Translations under genes and position numbers: made by a program | The notes under the pieces: generated by a model | What the model was told of the DNA's origin: nothing | Databases searched by the model: none | The model's input: only the letters and a program-made list of their open reading frames with translations | In this document: positions 8,946 through 17,216 of the stretch, piece by piece | How the letters are laid out: every line of letters starts with the position of its first letter | How positions within the stretch are numbered: position 1 is the stretch's first letter | Assembly: GCA_913055735.1 (NCBI GenBank) | Contig: CAJXKD010000002.1 | Span: 408,150-472,149 of the forward strand | DNA from: an uncultured Rhodospirillales bacterium | GTDB lineage: Bacteria; Pseudomonadota; Alphaproteobacteria; Rhodospirillales; UBA2165 | Direction: 5' to 3' | DNA length: 64,000 nt

Positions 8946-9827
8946 ATGGATTCGCTGATCGGGCTGGAGAGCCACTACAACAAGATCGAGGTGCTGCCGC
9001 TGGCGGGATCGCTCGGCGCCGAAATCCGCGGTGTCGATTTGTCGACACCGCTCGACGATGACACGCGCCAGGAGATCATGGATGCATTCCGCGATTATCT
9101 GGTGATTTATTTCCCCGATCAGGACATCACCCACGCGCAGCACGTGGCATTCGCGGGACTGTTCGGCCCGGTGATCAATCTGCCGCAGATCTTCAACGTG
9201 CCCGACTGCCCGCAATTGCAGGAAGTGAAACGCGGGGCGGACGACAGGGGCGGCGTGACCGGCGAAAGTTGGCACACGGACTCGTCGTTCCTGCCGAAGC
9301 CGCCACGCTGCATCGTCATGCGCGCCATCGAGGTGCCGCCCTATGGCGGCGATACGCTGTTCGCCAATCTTTACCTCGCCTACGAGTCGCTCTCGGGCAA
9401 GATGAAGGAGGTGCTTGGCGGGCTCAATGCGGTGCACAGTGCCACCAAACTGTTCGGTTCCAACCAGCAGGAGCGGGCCAAGACGCGCGGCTACGAATTG
9501 CCCGAGGGCATCCTTGACCAAGGCGACAAGGAAACCATCCACCCGGTAATTTGCACCCATCCGGTGTCGGGCAAGAAGTTCATCTATGTGAACACCATCT
9601 TCACGCAACGCTTCGAGGGCATGACCGAAGCGGAAAGCGCGCCGATCCTGCAATTCCTGTATGCGCATTGCGCCAAGCTGGAGCATTCCTGCCGGGTGCG
9701 TTGGCGCAAGAACCAGCTGCTGATTTGGGACAACCGCGCCACCTATCACAAGGCGATCCCCGATTACGACGGCTTTGCGCGTTACCTTGTGCGCGCCACC
9801 ATCGAGGGCGACGCGCCGGCGGCGTAA
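8946..9827 (+). CDS. TauD/TfdA-family 2-oxoglutarate/Fe(II) dioxygenase
   Basis: A 293-residue dioxygenase. The iron triad is H110-x-D112 (SWHTDSSF) and H268 (ATYHKA), with R279 or R283 for 2-oxoglutarate. The family oxidises substrates such as taurine, 2,4-D or alkylsulfates; the substrate here is not determined. The ATG has GGAG 8 bases upstream; a GTG immediately before it is in frame. The gene ends 4 bases before the convergent transglutaminase-like gene. Confidence 0.88.
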   Translation: MDSLIGLESHYNKIEVLPLAGSLGAEIRGVDLSTPLDDDTRQEIMDAFRDYLVIYFPDQDITHAQHVAFAGLFGPVINLPQIFNVPDCPQLQEVKRGADDRGGVTGESWHTDSSFLPKPPRCIVMRAIEVPPYGGDTLFANLYLAYESLSGKMKEVLGGLNAVHSATKLFGSNQQERAKTRGYELPEGILDQGDKETIHPVICTHPVSGKKFIYVNTIFTQRFEGMTEAESAPILQFLYAHCAKLEHSCRVRWRKNQLLIWDNRATYHKAIPDYDGFARYLVRATIEGDAPAA

Positions 9828-9831
9828 CCGA

Positions 9832-10743
9832 CTACTCGAGCGTAACGGTCAGTTTGGCCTTTGCCGTGGACGCGTGCGGCGCGTCCGGTGACGGGCGTGG
9901 CAGCAGCCATTCGGGCTCCGAGAAATGGCCCATCTCCACCGGGCCGACGAGGGTGTCGAATACCAGACCACGATCGAAGGACAAGGCGAAGCGCATGCCC
10001 GGGCGGGGGTTGTAGCCCGGCTCGATCTGCTTGCGGTCCATCTTGAGATGATGCGCGATGTCCCATTCTTCCTTGAGGCCGTCGGCGCGCGTCGCCACCC
10101 AGCAATGCATGTCGTTGGTGATGCCACCGCGTTCCACGGGAAAGAAGTAGCCGGCGAAATAAGCCGCATCGATCCCGGCAGCGAGGCAACTCGAGACGAG
10201 ATAGGTGTTGATGTCGATGCAACTGCCGTCGACACCGCAGGACAGAGCCGGAATCGCCACTTCGTCATCGAAGAAATGCTGATCGGGATGGGCGTAGTCG
10301 AACAACTCGGTGGTGCTGTCGACGATGGCGCGGAGCGCGTCGGCTTGTGACGGTTCCTCGGAAATAAGGGCCGCCACGCTCGCCTCCAATTCCTCGGACG
10401 GGCGGGTAAAGCGCGTATCGCCCCGCGACCAGACGCGGCCCGGCAGATTGTCCTTGTCGCGCAGGCGGAAACGGTAGGTGAGAGTCGGTGAAATCCAGGC
10501 AGGCCCCGTGAGCACCATGGCCGATTGGCCTGTGCGCGCATCGGCGACGATGTCGGCGTGCCAGCCCTCGGGCGTTGTCACGCCCAGCCATTCCTGGCGG
10601 TCGGTGGTGAGCCCGAGCGGCGCGATGAGGCCGATGGCGCCATGATCCATGGCCCGGTCCTCGACCTCGACGGTAAGGGTGTAGATCTGTTCCTCGAGGT
10701 CGAGGATGTCATCGATGAGGGTAGTGGTATCCGGCGGCGTCAT
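9832..10743 (-). CDS. transglutaminase-like cysteine protease-fold protein
   Basis: The 303-residue protein has an N-terminal beta-rich half and a transglutaminase-like core with the triad C175 (VDGSCID), H213 (DMHCW) and D228 (EWDIAHH). Bacterial members are often amidases or proteases rather than crosslinking enzymes. No signal peptide is visible. Its ribosome site (GGGGAA, 6 bases before ATG) lies inside one arm of a perfect 14-bp inverted repeat. It is downstream of the SDR gene on the same strand, 81 bases away. Confidence 0.8.
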   Translation of the reverse strand: MTPPDTTTLIDDILDLEEQIYTLTVEVEDRAMDHGAIGLIAPLGLTTDRQEWLGVTTPEGWHADIVADARTGQSAMVLTGPAWISPTLTYRFRLRDKDNLPGRVWSRGDTRFTRPSEELEASVAALISEEPSQADALRAIVDSTTELFDYAHPDQHFFDDEVAIPALSCGVDGSCIDINTYLVSSCLAAGIDAAYFAGYFFPVERGGITNDMHCWVATRADGLKEEWDIAHHLKMDRKQIEPGYNPRPGMRFALSFDRGLVFDTLVGPVEMGHFSEPEWLLPRPSPDAPHASTAKAKLTVTLE

Positions 10744-10749
10744 GGCGCG

Positions 10750-10791
10750 TTCCCCGATAGTTTCCAGCAGTGGCGGTAAACTATCGGGGAA
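10750..10791 (-). promoter_or_regulatory. 14-bp inverted repeat covering the ribosome site
   Basis: Two perfect 14-base arms (TTCCCCGATAGTTT and its complement) are separated by 14 bases. In the minus-strand transcript the arm next to the start codon contains GGGGAA, the best ribosome site of the transglutaminase-like gene. It could be a translation-controlling hairpin or an operator. No T-run follows, so a simple terminator is less likely. Confidence 0.6.
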
Positions 10792-10824
10792 GCATGAAAG
10801 TCATGTGACAATCAGATGACGCGT

Positions 10825-11706
10825 TCACTCCTCCCAGAACTTGGCGAAACCCTCGACGCGGTATTTGTTGTTGGCGACGCGGGTGGGGTCGGGCGCGTCG
10901 GTGGTGAAGCACGATAGAACCTCTTCGGCGCGCTTCTCGAAAACGGGTTTGAACTCGGCGTGCGGCAGCATGTACATTTCGTTACGCTTAATGCCGCCAA
11001 CGACGTAATCGCCGATCTCGCGCGGCGTCGAGCCGCCCTCGAAGGATTTGTGCATCAACTCCATCTGCTCATCGGTCATGACGTTGCCCGCCTTTGCAAG
11101 GTTGGCGGGACGATTGCGGAAGGCTTCGTTGATACCGGTCTGCACGGCGCCGGGGCACAAGACCGACACGCCGATATTGAAGCGTTCGAGCTCCTTGCGC
11201 AGGGTTTCGGAAAGGCCGACGACGCCGTACTTGGCCACGTTGTAAACGCCGTTGCCGGGGCTGGCGACGAGGCCGGCGGCGGACGCCGTGGTGACGATGT
11301 GGCCGGGTTCGCCGTGCGCTTCCATACGCTGGACCATGGTGACGACCCCGTTGATGACGCCGCCGAGATTGACGCCCAGTACCCAATCCCAATCGTCGTA
11401 GCTCGCCCGGTCGAGGCGGCCGCGTTGGGTGACGCCCGCATTCAGGCAGAGGACGTGGATATTACCCACTTTGGCTTGCGCGTCGTCGGCGGCACGCGCC
11501 CACGCGTCGCGGTCGGTCACGTCGAGCCGGATGGTTACCACCTCGCCGTGCGCACCCAGTTCCTTGGCCGCTGTGTCGAGCGCGTCTTGCTGCACATCGG
11601 TGATCACCACCCGCATGCCTTCGTCGAGGAAGGCCTCGGCCATGCCGTAGCCGATACCGCTGGCCGCGCCGGTGATGAAGGCGGTTTTTCCGGATAGGTC
11701 TTTCAT
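10825..11706 (-). CDS. short-chain dehydrogenase/reductase
   Basis: A 293-residue classical SDR with an NAD(P)-binding TGAASGIG motif at 12-19, LNAGV at 88-92, catalytic S142, and Y155/K159 in YNVAK. The C-terminal extension of about 50 residues is longer than the 250-residue core. The DVQQ segment after strand 2 (acidic D37) suggests NAD preference. It could reduce or oxidise a secondary alcohol, and the substrate is unknown. It is divergent from the metallo-hydrolase gene. Confidence 0.88.
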   Translation of the reverse strand: MKDLSGKTAFITGAASGIGYGMAEAFLDEGMRVVITDVQQDALDTAAKELGAHGEVVTIRLDVTDRDAWARAADDAQAKVGNIHVLCLNAGVTQRGRLDRASYDDWDWVLGVNLGGVINGVVTMVQRMEAHGEPGHIVTTASAAGLVASPGNGVYNVAKYGVVGLSETLRKELERFNIGVSVLCPGAVQTGINEAFRNRPANLAKAGNVMTDEQMELMHKSFEGGSTPREIGDYVVGGIKRNEMYMLPHAEFKPVFEKRAEEVLSCFTTDAPDPTRVANNKYRVEGFAKFWEE

Positions 11707-11954
11707 GTTCGTCCCCAGTGATTGTTTTGTGCGGTTCTTTTGTTGCTGAATTTGGCGGCTAACCTAGCCCTCGGGCAGGCGCCGCGCAACGCCGCTCAGC
11801 CGTTTGTTTGGGTCCGGTCACGATCGGTTGAGTGGGCACAAAAGCTATGGGTGGGGCGAAAGGGAGTGGGATAAGATGAGCCAAGAACTGTGAAATAAAA
11901 CGCGCCATCCGACTGTTATCAAAGATAACGTCAACCGAAAGGGGAGAAAACCAC

Positions 11955-12869
11955 ATGTCCGGCTCAAGAATTTCCATGAAGGCGTTGATTGGTGGCGTCC
12001 TGCTATCGGCGGTGATTGCAGCGCCGGCTGTCGCGCAACAGAATTTCGATAACGTCCAGATCAAGGCCGAAGAGTTGGCCGACGGCATCTATATGCTGAC
12101 CGGCGCGGGCGGCAACATCGGCGTCTCGGCGGGCGAGGACGGCGTCTTCCTCATCGACGATCAATTCGCGCCGCTCACCGGCAAGATCGTCGCGGCGGTC
12201 AAGGAGATCAGCGATGAGCCGATCCGCTTCGTGCTCAACACCCATTGGCACCAGGACCATACCGGCGGTAACGAAAACCTCGGCAATATGGGGGTGACCA
12301 TCGTCGCCCATGACAATGTGCGCGCAGTGTTGAGCAAGGATCAGTTCCTTGCCGCGTTCAACCGCCAGGTCACGGCGGCCCCCGCGATTGCCTTGCCGAA
12401 GATCACCTTCAACGACACGGCGACATTCCACCTCAACGAGCAGACCATCCGTGTCACGCATTTGCCCAATGCCCACACCGGCGGCGATTCCTTCGTCCAG
12501 TTCGTCGAGGCGGATATCATCCACACGGGTGACACTTTTTTTAACGGCTTCTATCCGTTCATCGACGTGCAGAACGGCGGGTCCGTCGACGGCATGATCG
12601 CGGCCGCGGACACGATCCTGGAGATTGCCGGGCCGGATACCGTCATCATTCCGGGCCACGGACCGGTATCGGACCGCGACGGCCTGATGGCCTTCCGTGA
12701 CATGCTGAAAGCGGTGCGTGCCAATGTCGCGGCGGCCATGGATGGCGGCAAGTCCGTCGAAGACGTGGTCGCGGCGAAACCGACGTCGGTGACCGATGCC
12801 AAGTGGGGCAACGGCTTCCTGAAGCCGGACCGGTTCACGCAGATCGTCTATAGCGATCTGGCGCGCTAA
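11955..12869 (+). CDS. exported metallo-beta-lactamase-fold hydrolase
   Basis: A 304-residue protein with a signal peptide (1-28, ending PAVAQ) and an intact binuclear metal site: H97-x-H99-x-D101-H102, H174, D193 and H235 (IPGHGP). The mature enzyme is probably periplasmic. The fold covers lactamases, glyoxalase II-like thioesterases, lactonases and sulfatases. The NTHWHQDHTGG form is typical of hydrolases with broad or unknown substrates, so a beta-lactamase role should not be assumed. GGGGAG lies about 9 bases before the ATG. Confidence 0.87.
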   Translation: MSGSRISMKALIGGVLLSAVIAAPAVAQQNFDNVQIKAEELADGIYMLTGAGGNIGVSAGEDGVFLIDDQFAPLTGKIVAAVKEISDEPIRFVLNTHWHQDHTGGNENLGNMGVTIVAHDNVRAVLSKDQFLAAFNRQVTAAPAIALPKITFNDTATFHLNEQTIRVTHLPNAHTGGDSFVQFVEADIIHTGDTFFNGFYPFIDVQNGGSVDGMIAAADTILEIAGPDTVIIPGHGPVSDRDGLMAFRDMLKAVRANVAAAMDGGKSVEDVVAAKPTSVTDAKWGNGFLKPDRFTQIVYSDLAR

Positions 12870-12890
12870 ACGCGGTTAACACTCAAATCG

Positions 12891-12919
12891 AAAAGGGCGG
12901 GTGTCGAACCCGCCCTTTT
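12891..12919. terminator. bidirectional Rho-independent terminator
   Basis: A perfect 12-bp stem with a 5-base loop (AAAAGGGCGGGT / ACCCGCCCTTTT) lies between the stop codons of two convergent genes. The A/T ends supply a T-run on both strands, so it can serve both transcripts. Confidence 0.9.
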
Positions 12920-12941
12920 ATTTTATGCGCTGGTGTTTCGA

Positions 12942-14174
12942 CTACGCCGGAATGAGCCGCATCGGGATGCTGTCGAACACGCGGATGGCGTTCTGGGCGC
13001 GGAGCACCGGCTCCCCGGTGGGTTCGATGGCCTTCACCCGCCGGGCCAGTTCGCCCAGCAATGCATCCGCTTCGACCCAGGCAACGACACGGCCGACACA
13101 CCGATGCACGCCGGTGCCGAAGGCAAGGTGGCCCTGGGCATTGCGGGTGATGTCGAATTTGTCCGGGTTCTCCCAGCGGCGCGGGTCGCGGTTGGCCGAG
13201 GCGTAGTAGCACATCACCTTGTCCCAGGCGTTGATCTTCACGCCCGACAATTCGGTGTCCTTGCTTGCCGTCCGGAAGAAGGCCTGCACCGGCGATTCCA
13301 GTCGGATTGCCTCTTCGAAGGCATGGCGTGTCAGCGACGGGTCTTCGTGCAGCTTGGCCCATTGATCCGGGTTCTTGGAGAACAAATAGAGCGCGTTGCC
13401 GATGCCGGACACGGTGGTGTCGACGCCGGCACTCAACAACGAGCGCACCAACATGCCGGCTTCGTCTTCGGTCAACTCGCCTCTGTCGGCAAACTCATAA
13501 ATGCTCATGCCGAAACCGCCGGGCGACAGTGCCTCGCGTGCGCAATGCGCCATGATCCATTCGGTGACGGCGGCGGCGTTCTTGGTCGCGTCGGCGAAGA
13601 CGGCGTTATCCTTGTGCGGGCCGATGGCGTTGAACACGATGTTGCCGTAGTCGAGCAGAGTTTCCCGCCCGTCCGGCGCCAGGCCGACGGCGTCCGGGAA
13701 CACTTTCAGCGGATAGGCGACGGCAAGATCGCGGGAGCCGTCGATCTCGCCCATTTCGAGAGCGCGGTCGACATAGACCTTGGCCTGCTTGGTGAACTCT
13801 TCCTGATGTTGCGCCAGCGCTTTGTTGGAGATGGCGGCGGCCAGCGGCTTACGTGCGCGTGTGTGCGCGGGCGGGTCGGCTTCGAGCACCAGGCTCGGTG
13901 GCCGGAAAGGTTCTTCCGTGCGGAAATTGGCGTATCCGACGCCGGCCGACGACACATAGGTCTGATAATCGTTGAGAACGGTGCGGACTTCTTCGTAGCG
14001 GGTGACCGCCCAGCAGCCGTATTTCCTGATCCACACGACGGACCCCGCTTCCCGCATCATCTCATGGTAGGGGTAGGGGTTCTTGAGGACCTCGACATCG
14101 TATGGGTCGAAATCCATCTGGGGAATGTTCTGAGGGAGCGCTTGCGAGCGCTCCAGAATCGCGGCATCAGACAT
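12942..14174 (-). CDS. cytochrome P450, CYP199-like
   Basis: A soluble bacterial P450 of 410 residues. The heme Cys is C359 in FGTGVHRCVG, the I-helix oxygen groove is AGVDTT (249-254), and the K-helix ExxR is E288-R291. The N-terminal region around GVGYANFR and PPSLVLEADPPAHTR resembles CYP199 enzymes, which demethylate or hydroxylate para-substituted benzoic acids; that substrate is an inference. No ferredoxin or reductase is adjacent. The ATG is chosen because GGGAGG precedes it by 8 bases; a TTG two codons upstream is also open. Confidence 0.9.
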   Translation of the reverse strand: MSDAAILERSQALPQNIPQMDFDPYDVEVLKNPYPYHEMMREAGSVVWIRKYGCWAVTRYEEVRTVLNDYQTYVSSAGVGYANFRTEEPFRPPSLVLEADPPAHTRARKPLAAAISNKALAQHQEEFTKQAKVYVDRALEMGEIDGSRDLAVAYPLKVFPDAVGLAPDGRETLLDYGNIVFNAIGPHKDNAVFADATKNAAAVTEWIMAHCAREALSPGGFGMSIYEFADRGELTEDEAGMLVRSLLSAGVDTTVSGIGNALYLFSKNPDQWAKLHEDPSLTRHAFEEAIRLESPVQAFFRTASKDTELSGVKINAWDKVMCYYASANRDPRRWENPDKFDITRNAQGHLAFGTGVHRCVGRVVAWVEADALLGELARRVKAIEPTGEPVLRAQNAIRVFDSIPMRLIPA

Positions 14175-14309
14175 GTGCAAAACCTCCCGCGTCTTGCTTA
14201 TCGTAGTTGCCGGGGTGTTATTGTTCTGTACCCCAACAATTTTCAGATCATAGCACGTAAACCGGCCAGCGGATCAAGAAACCAAACGGCGAGGCACGCT
14301 ACTGGCGGC

Positions 14310-15242
14310 CTATCGATGTTTTGGACCGACGCCAGCCTGCGCGAGGATTTCCGGAATGTACTGCTCCTGCCGGATGGCCATGACGTGCACCCCTGCGATG
14401 CCTTTGATCTCCGAAAACTGCTGGATGAGGTCGACGCAAATCTTGCAGCCTTCCGCCTGTTCGTCGTCGGCGTTTTCCAACCGCTCGATCAAGGCGTCGG
14501 GAATGATGACCCCATAGAGATTGTCACGCATCCAGCGCGCCGACTTAGCCGAGCGCAGCGGGCCGATCCCCATGATCATTTTTACGCGGTCGGTCGCGCC
14601 ATGTTCGTTCAGCCGGTCGATATAGCGCCGGACGATATCGACATCGAAGCAGAACTGGGTCTGCATGAATTGCGCGCCGGCATCGACCTTTTCCAACAAG
14701 CGGGTCGGCGCCCAATCCGGCTTGGGATCGATGGGCATGTCGGCGCCGCCGATAAACAGATTGGGCGGTGAGGCGATGTCGCGGCCGGACATGATCTTGC
14801 CCTCGTCGCGCATGACTTTCGCCATCGCCATGAAGGCACCGGTGTCGAGATCGAACACGGGTTTTGCGTCGGGCTGGTCGCCCTGTTTGGGATCGTCACC
14901 GCCGAGGATCATAATGTTCTTCACGCCGAAGGCGGCGGCGCCGACGATATCGCTCTGCAGGGCAATGCGGTTACGGTCGCGGCAGGTGAATTGAAGCACC
15001 GGCTCGACGCCCGCCTGATTGATGAGTGCCGCGGCCACGACGTTCGACATGTGCGCGCGGGCACCGGCGCCGTCGGTGATGTTCGCCGCGTCGACGATGC
15101 CGCGCAGCGGCAACGCCTTTTCGAGAAGATCGTCGGGATTGGAAGAGAGCGGCGGCGTGATTTCCGCCGTAACGACAAAGTGGCCGGCTGACAGCGCCTG
15201 TGCGAGGTTGCTGTCAGCCGATTTGCTTTGAGTCCCGTCCAC
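14310..15242 (-). CDS. methylenetetrahydrofolate reductase family protein
   Basis: A 310-residue TIM-barrel protein of the MTHFR family, recognisable by VVTAEITPP near the N-terminus, the DAANITDGAGAR segment, ILGGDDPKQGD and QTQFCFD. The family reduces 5,10-methylene-THF to 5-methyl-THF with FAD, or acts in one-carbon catabolism. It starts at GTG three bases after the stop of the upstream methyltransferase gene, so the two are almost certainly cotranscribed and coupled. The pairing suggests delivery or recovery of methyl groups. It is divergent enough from textbook MetF that no symbol is given. Confidence 0.85.
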   Translation of the reverse strand: MDGTQSKSADSNLAQALSAGHFVVTAEITPPLSSNPDDLLEKALPLRGIVDAANITDGAGARAHMSNVVAAALINQAGVEPVLQFTCRDRNRIALQSDIVGAAAFGVKNIMILGGDDPKQGDQPDAKPVFDLDTGAFMAMAKVMRDEGKIMSGRDIASPPNLFIGGADMPIDPKPDWAPTRLLEKVDAGAQFMQTQFCFDVDIVRRYIDRLNEHGATDRVKMIMGIGPLRSAKSARWMRDNLYGVIIPDALIERLENADDEQAEGCKICVDLIQQFSEIKGIAGVHVMAIRQEQYIPEILAQAGVGPKHR

Positions 15243-15245
15243 GAG

Positions 15246-16727
15246 CTAGCCCCGTTTTCGGGAGACGACGAAGGACTCGTTGAGGAACCAAAGTCCGCCG
15301 TGTTTCTGAAGCGCCTTTTCCGTTGCTTCGAGATAGCCGCCCTGCGCGACGGCATCGGTGATCATGTTGTCCTCGATCTGATAGACGTAGACCGCGTTGT
15401 TCCACGCCGCGAACAGGGTCGAGGTGCCGATGCTGTCGTTACTCGCCCCGATCTCGCCGGGGAGGGTGTGCATCTCGTAGCGGAACAGGGACCGGGCATC
15501 GGAGTAGGTATTGAAACGCAAATCCCGTTCCGATTTCCCGAGCTCGTTCTTGATGGCTTTCATCAGCTCATGGCGACTGGACTGCTTGAATTCGCGGCCC
15601 GGCCAGATGCCAGAGATAATATCCTGACCCGGATCCTTCCCGTAGGAATGGATGCCGATGAGACGGCCGCCGGGGGCCAGGGCCCGGGTGAGCGGCGCCA
15701 GCACTTTCTGTGCCTTGAATTCGGCGCTCATATTCGCCCGGTAAGGCTGCGACGCGATCATCAGGTCGTATTGCGCCTCGACCTTGCCGGGGCGCGGGAT
15801 GATCGGATCGACGACGAAGCGTTGGTCCTCGCGATAAAGAACGAGGACCGACGGGCGGACGTACAGGGGGTTGCCCGTTTTTTCGGATGATTTCACCTGC
15901 CAGCCGTCGGTCAGGATGGGTTTGAGGTCTTTGATCTGCTCGTCGAACTCGTGCGCCGTGGTCCCGGTCAACGGCACCTCGTGCCAGTTCAACGCCGCCG
16001 CGGCATTCATGTTGCGCGGCATCAGCCAAGGCGCCTCTGAATAGTAGAGGTTGGTGATGACCATCACCGTCGACGGATGTTCATAGAACCGGTCGGAGAC
16101 CTTTTCCAAGGCCAGCCGCACGTCCTCGAGGCTGATTTCCTTGCCGACGACGACAAAGGGCACCGTCGGGAACCGGTGGTGCATATCGCGCATCACCCGG
16201 GTGAGCACGGTGCCGTCGCCGATACCGGCGTCGAACACGCGCAATGCGGGCGGACGGGGATGTACCTGAGCGAGTTCCATCCCAATTCGTTCGGCGACCA
16301 CCCATTTTTCGGAGCAGGTGTTCACGAACATCAAATACTTTTGGCGATTGTCGTAGAAACGGAACTCTTTCTGCCCCGGTTCTGCGGAGGCCGATCCGGC
16401 CTTGGGTTCTGAAGATATAGACACGGTGACTTTTGCGGGTTGTCCCTTATACCGCCCTGCGGAGGAAGTAGGTTTGTTATCGGAATGTGCGTGATTGGTC
16501 GTTCCGTTCGAACTGCCGTTGGAGCCGCCGTTGGTGCTCCCGTTCGATCCGTCGGACATGTAATTCCGCACTCGTTCGATGGTTTTTATAGTGACGCCCT
16601 TGCCCGAGCGCAAACGGCTTACAAACTTGCCGTCATTCACGGCAAGCCGGCCGAAAGTGGATTCGGCAATGGCGTGACTTTGGCAGTACGCCTCGATCTC
16701 ATTGATAAAATGCTGGATGTCGTCCAT
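15246..16727 (-). CDS. HTH-domain / SAM-methyltransferase fusion protein
   Basis: The 493-residue protein has three parts. Residues 1-57 look like a small helix-turn-helix domain (STFGRLAVNDGKFVSRLRSG). Residues 58-95 are a Ser/Gly/Asn-rich linker. Residues 120-490 form a class I methyltransferase-like domain with motif I D166-T173 (DAGIGDGT) and a later motif DLMIASQP. I do not recognise a named family for the whole. It may be a regulator that senses SAM, or a methyltransferase that controls its own operon. The translationally linked MTHFR gene downstream supports a one-carbon role. Operator-like repeats lie upstream. Confidence 0.7.
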   Translation of the reverse strand: MDDIQHFINEIEAYCQSHAIAESTFGRLAVNDGKFVSRLRSGKGVTIKTIERVRNYMSDGSNGSTNGGSNGSSNGTTNHAHSDNKPTSSAGRYKGQPAKVTVSISSEPKAGSASAEPGQKEFRFYDNRQKYLMFVNTCSEKWVVAERIGMELAQVHPRPPALRVFDAGIGDGTVLTRVMRDMHHRFPTVPFVVVGKEISLEDVRLALEKVSDRFYEHPSTVMVITNLYYSEAPWLMPRNMNAAAALNWHEVPLTGTTAHEFDEQIKDLKPILTDGWQVKSSEKTGNPLYVRPSVLVLYREDQRFVVDPIIPRPGKVEAQYDLMIASQPYRANMSAEFKAQKVLAPLTRALAPGGRLIGIHSYGKDPGQDIISGIWPGREFKQSSRHELMKAIKNELGKSERDLRFNTYSDARSLFRYEMHTLPGEIGASNDSIGTSTLFAAWNNAVYVYQIEDNMITDAVAQGGYLEATEKALQKHGGLWFLNESFVVSRKRG

Positions 16728-17216
16728 CTCCCCATCCTCTGTTGTTCTTGTTCTTTATCGTTGCATTGTCCACTACCCACGGGGTGCGGTCAATCCAAAA
16801 ATCCCATCTTTGACTGATTCCAAAAAGATGGGACGATTAAAATGGTGGGATTTCCGTGAGATCCAGGTTTGTGGGATGATTTCTTCAAAAGCGCAAAAGT
16901 GGGATTTGTCCCTTTCTCGGCATTAACTTTTTCCGGCATAGCCGGAAGGGGCGGGAACGCGCCGAGAATCCGTAAGAATTTGAGATCACGGGGGATTGGC
17001 GCTGCCGGAAGTACTTCCTGTGGCATTTCGGCCCATTCGGAACCGCAGGCATCGTCGCCCAGCCAAGATTATAAACCAACCATGGGAACGCGCGAATTTG
17101 GCGCGTGATTTTCCCAAAGGACTAGTTGATTGGTGTGTCCGTCTTCAATAGTGGGACGGTTATCTGTGGGACGTGGGGTGTCGGGGATCGGCGCAGGTTT
17201 TGTCGATCTGTCGAGT
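16728..17216. promoter_or_regulatory. long regulatory intergenic region with repeated TGGGA sites
   Basis: There is no credible gene in about 490 bases. A perfect 10-bp inverted repeat (TCCCATCTTT, 12-base spacer, AAAGATGGGA) lies 75-106 bases before the HTH-methyltransferase start. Further TGGGA-core sites on the plus strand begin at 16845, 16871, 16899, 17151 and 17166. A 7-bp palindrome (TTCCGGC / GCCGGAA) is at 16931-16947 and a 12-bp GGAAGTACTTCC palindrome near 17007. The clustering suggests binding by the HTH protein. Confidence 0.55.
16802..16833. promoter_or_regulatory. candidate operator (inverted repeat)
   Basis: Two perfect 10-base arms are separated by 12 bases. The position is right for control of the HTH-methyltransferase/MTHFR operon. 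As an RNA hairpin it lacks a T-run, so a DNA-binding role is favoured. Confidence 0.5.

Noticed and set aside
1361..14174. An aromatic degradation operon (Rieske oxygenase, semialdehyde dehydrogenase, TauD enzyme, P450)
   Set aside because: The genes are on different strands, separated by unrelated genes and terminators, and lack a ring-cleavage dioxygenase and reductases, so a single pathway is not supported.
12933..14771. 612-codon open frame on the plus strand across the P450 and MTHFR genes
   Set aside because: It is antisense to two well-supported genes with intact catalytic motifs and has atypical, Arg/His-rich composition. GC-rich genes often leave the opposite strand open.
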